From: Elusimicrobiota bacterium
Lineage (GTDB): Bacteria; Elusimicrobiota; Endomicrobiia; Endomicrobiales; Endomicrobiaceae
Reading direction: 5' to 3'
Length of the DNA: 7,270 nt
Assembly: GCA_031256695.1 (NCBI GenBank)
Contig: JAIRQB010000116.1
Coordinates: forward strand, 1 to 7,270
Part shown: positions 5,777-7,270 of the stretch, one piece after another
How positions within the stretch are numbered: position 1 is the first letter of the stretch
Layout: the number at the start of each line of letters is the position of its first letter
Made by a program: the position numbers and the translations under genes
Notes under the pieces: model-generated
The model's input: the letters and a program-made list of their open reading frames with translations, nothing else
Databases searched by the model: none
What the model was told of the DNA's origin: nothing

Positions 5777-7270
5777 CTATTCCAAAAAAACCTCAACTAT
5801 GCGGTTTTGCTGCCGTCCAGCGGGAGTTTTATTGCTTGCTATTGGGAAAGCCGAGCCTAAACCTATGTAATTTATATTTCTCACTCCCAATTTTGAAAGT
5901 TCGTCAAAAACAGCCCTCGCTCTCAACTGAGAAAGTTCCATATTGCGGATTTCGCCGCCCGAACTGTCGGCGTGCCCTTCTACAATTATGCTGTTATAAT
6001 TGTAATTTTGCATTCCTTGAGCCAAAACCGCTATATCCCTTTTCGCTTGGTCTGTCAAAACCGCGCTTGCAGATTTAAAACTTGCGGCAGACAATCTGAA
6101 AGACTTCACATTAGGATTTTTCCTTCTCAACTTCGCATCCTCTACAGCGTCAGCCAAAGAATTAGTTTCTTGTATATTTTCAGTCCTAAAAGGAGGCTCA
6201 GAGGCAATCTCAGCCTGACGCGCTTTTTCTTCAGCCTCAGCCAATAATGCCTGCAATCTCTCTATCTCTTGAGCTTTACTGTCTTCTGCTTGCGCGGCAT
6301 CCTGAAGCCTTTTTTTCTCTTCGTCTTTGGCTTGTTTTTCTTGCGCTTTTTGCTCTTTCTTTAGTCTTGCTGCTTCTCTGATAGCCTCTTTTTCAGCCTC
6401 AGTCTTTTTTACGCCGAAACTCATCTCTATGCCTGCCTGCATCAAATAATTTACATTCCCGCCCATTGAATCAAGAGAGATGTCTGCAAAGAATTTAAAA
6501 GAGTCAAAAGGCATCCATTTCCCGCCAAAAGAACCGCCTAAAAAGAAATTGTCTTCGGGCGTTTTGGATATGCTCATCTTTCCTGCCTTAGGCTCTGCGG
6601 CAAAACTTATATCCGCATCAAAACCCGCTCCCGTAAAAATATAACCTAAATACGCTTTTGTATATAACTGAAAACTGCCCGATTGAATGCCGATTTTAAA
6701 TCCGCCTTTGCCGTCAATCCTCATAAAACTGCTTTCATCTATTATCAATGCAGAATCAGAGCCTTTTTCTTTAATTGTCTCGCTCATCAAATAAGAACCT
6801 TCTATTGCGGCAAAAGGCTTTAGAGCCGCCTGCTGTCCGCCATTGTGTCCGAATTCAGCCTCAATGCCGCCTTTAATCAAATTCGCCGCAAAAGAGGATT
6901 TGTTTTTATCTCCTGTTGAGGCAAGATTTCTGACCGCGTCAACTGAATATAAATTCCCGCCCAAATTAAAGAATAGAGAAAACATCTCGGCAAAAACAGA
7001 GCCATATGCCCCCGCTTCAACAGAAGTAAAGTCAGCCGAGTCTTTATTTTGTTTTACAGAAATTTCAGATTGCCCGCCGTATACGCCTAAAATAAACTTT
7101 TCATTTGAAAATATGTCAAAACCCGCTTGGAAACCGCTTTTATTTGATTTGACCTTTTCGCCTTGGCTTTCTTCTCCTTCACCACTTGAGACGCCGAGAT
7201 AATAATCAGCCCAGATATTTATCTTTTTCTCAAATTCGCTAAATCTCTTTAAAGCCATTCTATTGTGAAG
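5777..7270 (-). CDS. Outer-membrane protein, autotransporter-type barrel with C-terminal OmpA domain (5' partial)
   Basis: The frame stays open to the window edge. The first ATG (7258) has no ribosome binding site and is followed by no signal peptide, so the N-terminus, with the export signal and perhaps a passenger, is probably missing. Counting from that ATG (493 residues), residues 12-283 are amphipathic, Gly/aromatic-rich beta strands resembling an autotransporter barrel (INIWADYYLG, GFQAGFDIF, FILGVYGG), ending in AGIEMSFGV. Residues 284-350 are a Lys/Glu/Ala-rich coiled coil, then a linker to 385. Residues 386-493 are an OmpA_C domain with VEGHADSSG and N439-x2-L-S-x2-R-A, where D431 and R446 match the pair that binds meso-diaminopimelate in OmpA. 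The fold should anchor the outer membrane to peptidoglycan, with the coiled coil and OmpA domain in the periplasm. The polyamine gene follows 47 bp downstream. The assignment of the barrel to the autotransporter family is by pattern only. Confidence 0.85.
   Translation of the reverse strand, partial: LHNRMALKRFSEFEKKINIWADYYLGVSSGEGEESQGEKVKSNKSGFQAGFDIFSNEKFILGVYGGQSEISVKQNKDSADFTSVEAGAYGSVFAEMFSLFFNLGGNLYSVDAVRNLASTGDKNKSSFAANLIKGGIEAEFGHNGGQQAALKPFAAIEGSYLMSETIKEKGSDSALIIDESSFMRIDGKGGFKIGIQSGSFQLYTKAYLGYIFTGAGFDADISFAAEPKAGKMSISKTPEDNFFLGGSFGGKWMPFDSFKFFADISLDSMGGNVNYLMQAGIEMSFGVKKTEAEKEAIREAARLKKEQKAQEKQAKDEEKKRLQDAAQAEDSKAQEIERLQALLAEAEEKARQAEIASEPPFRTENIQETNSLADAVEDAKLRRKNPNVKSFRLSAASFKSASAVLTDQAKRDIAVLAQGMQNYNYNSIIVEGHADSSGGEIRNMELSQLRARAVFDELSKLGVRNINYIGLGSAFPIASNKTPAGRQQNRIVEVFLE

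Noticed and set aside
5710..6247. Plus-strand open frames opposite the OmpA domain
   Set aside because: They are shadows of a frame with clear OmpA motifs and lack start signals or recognisable domains.
6843..7202. Plus-strand 119-residue open frame
   Set aside because: It lies opposite the beta-barrel coding region, has no ribosome binding site, and has no recognisable protein features.

Overview
The window looks like a low-GC, Gram-negative bacterial chromosome. All five protein genes lie on the minus strand. The evidence for a Gram-negative envelope is an outer-membrane protein with an autotransporter-type barrel and a C-terminal OmpA peptidoglycan-binding domain. Coding sequence is A/T-rich with many Lys and Ile codons, and three genes have strong GGAGG ribosome binding sites. 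Together with an AAA-ATPase/PD-(D/E)XK gene and dense GC-rich palindromic repeats, this would suit a host-associated lineage such as Elusimicrobiota/Endomicrobia. That placement is a guess, because nothing in the window fixes the taxonomy.

In transcription order, from right to left, the genes are as follows. (1) 7270-5777: the C-terminal part of a larger outer-membrane protein, with an autotransporter-like beta-barrel, a charged coiled coil and an OmpA domain; its N-terminus is outside the window. (2) 5729-4467: carboxynorspermidine/carboxyspermidine synthase, a saccharopine-dehydrogenase-like polyamine enzyme. (3) 4329-3508: a PSP1-domain protein of the RicT/YaaT family with a full set of conserved cysteines. 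(4) 3469-1928: methionyl-tRNA synthetase, short form without the C-terminal tRNA-binding domain. (5) 1866-199: an AAA-ATPase-like protein with a C-terminal PD-(D/E)XK nuclease domain. Gaps are 47, 137, 38 and 61 bp and no convincing intrinsic terminator was found, so co-transcription of several genes is plausible. ricT and metG are the most likely operon pair. The genes do not form one obvious pathway: they cover translation, polyamine synthesis, envelope structure and an accessory nuclease-like ATPase.

The left 260 bp is different. It is GC-rich and carries five perfect hairpins of one family (loosely GGATT-arm-loop-arm-AATGACA). Their arms differ between copies by compensated base changes. 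The longest hairpin lies inside the last codons of the ATPase gene and encodes about ten of its final residues. A 25-bp direct repeat with one mismatch recurs exactly 100 bp apart. A possible decayed relative lies at the 3' end of the polyamine gene. This repeat family, and its in-frame contribution to a protein C-terminus, is the most unusual thing in the window. I found no RNA genes, CRISPR array, insertion sequence or complete novel multi-gene system.
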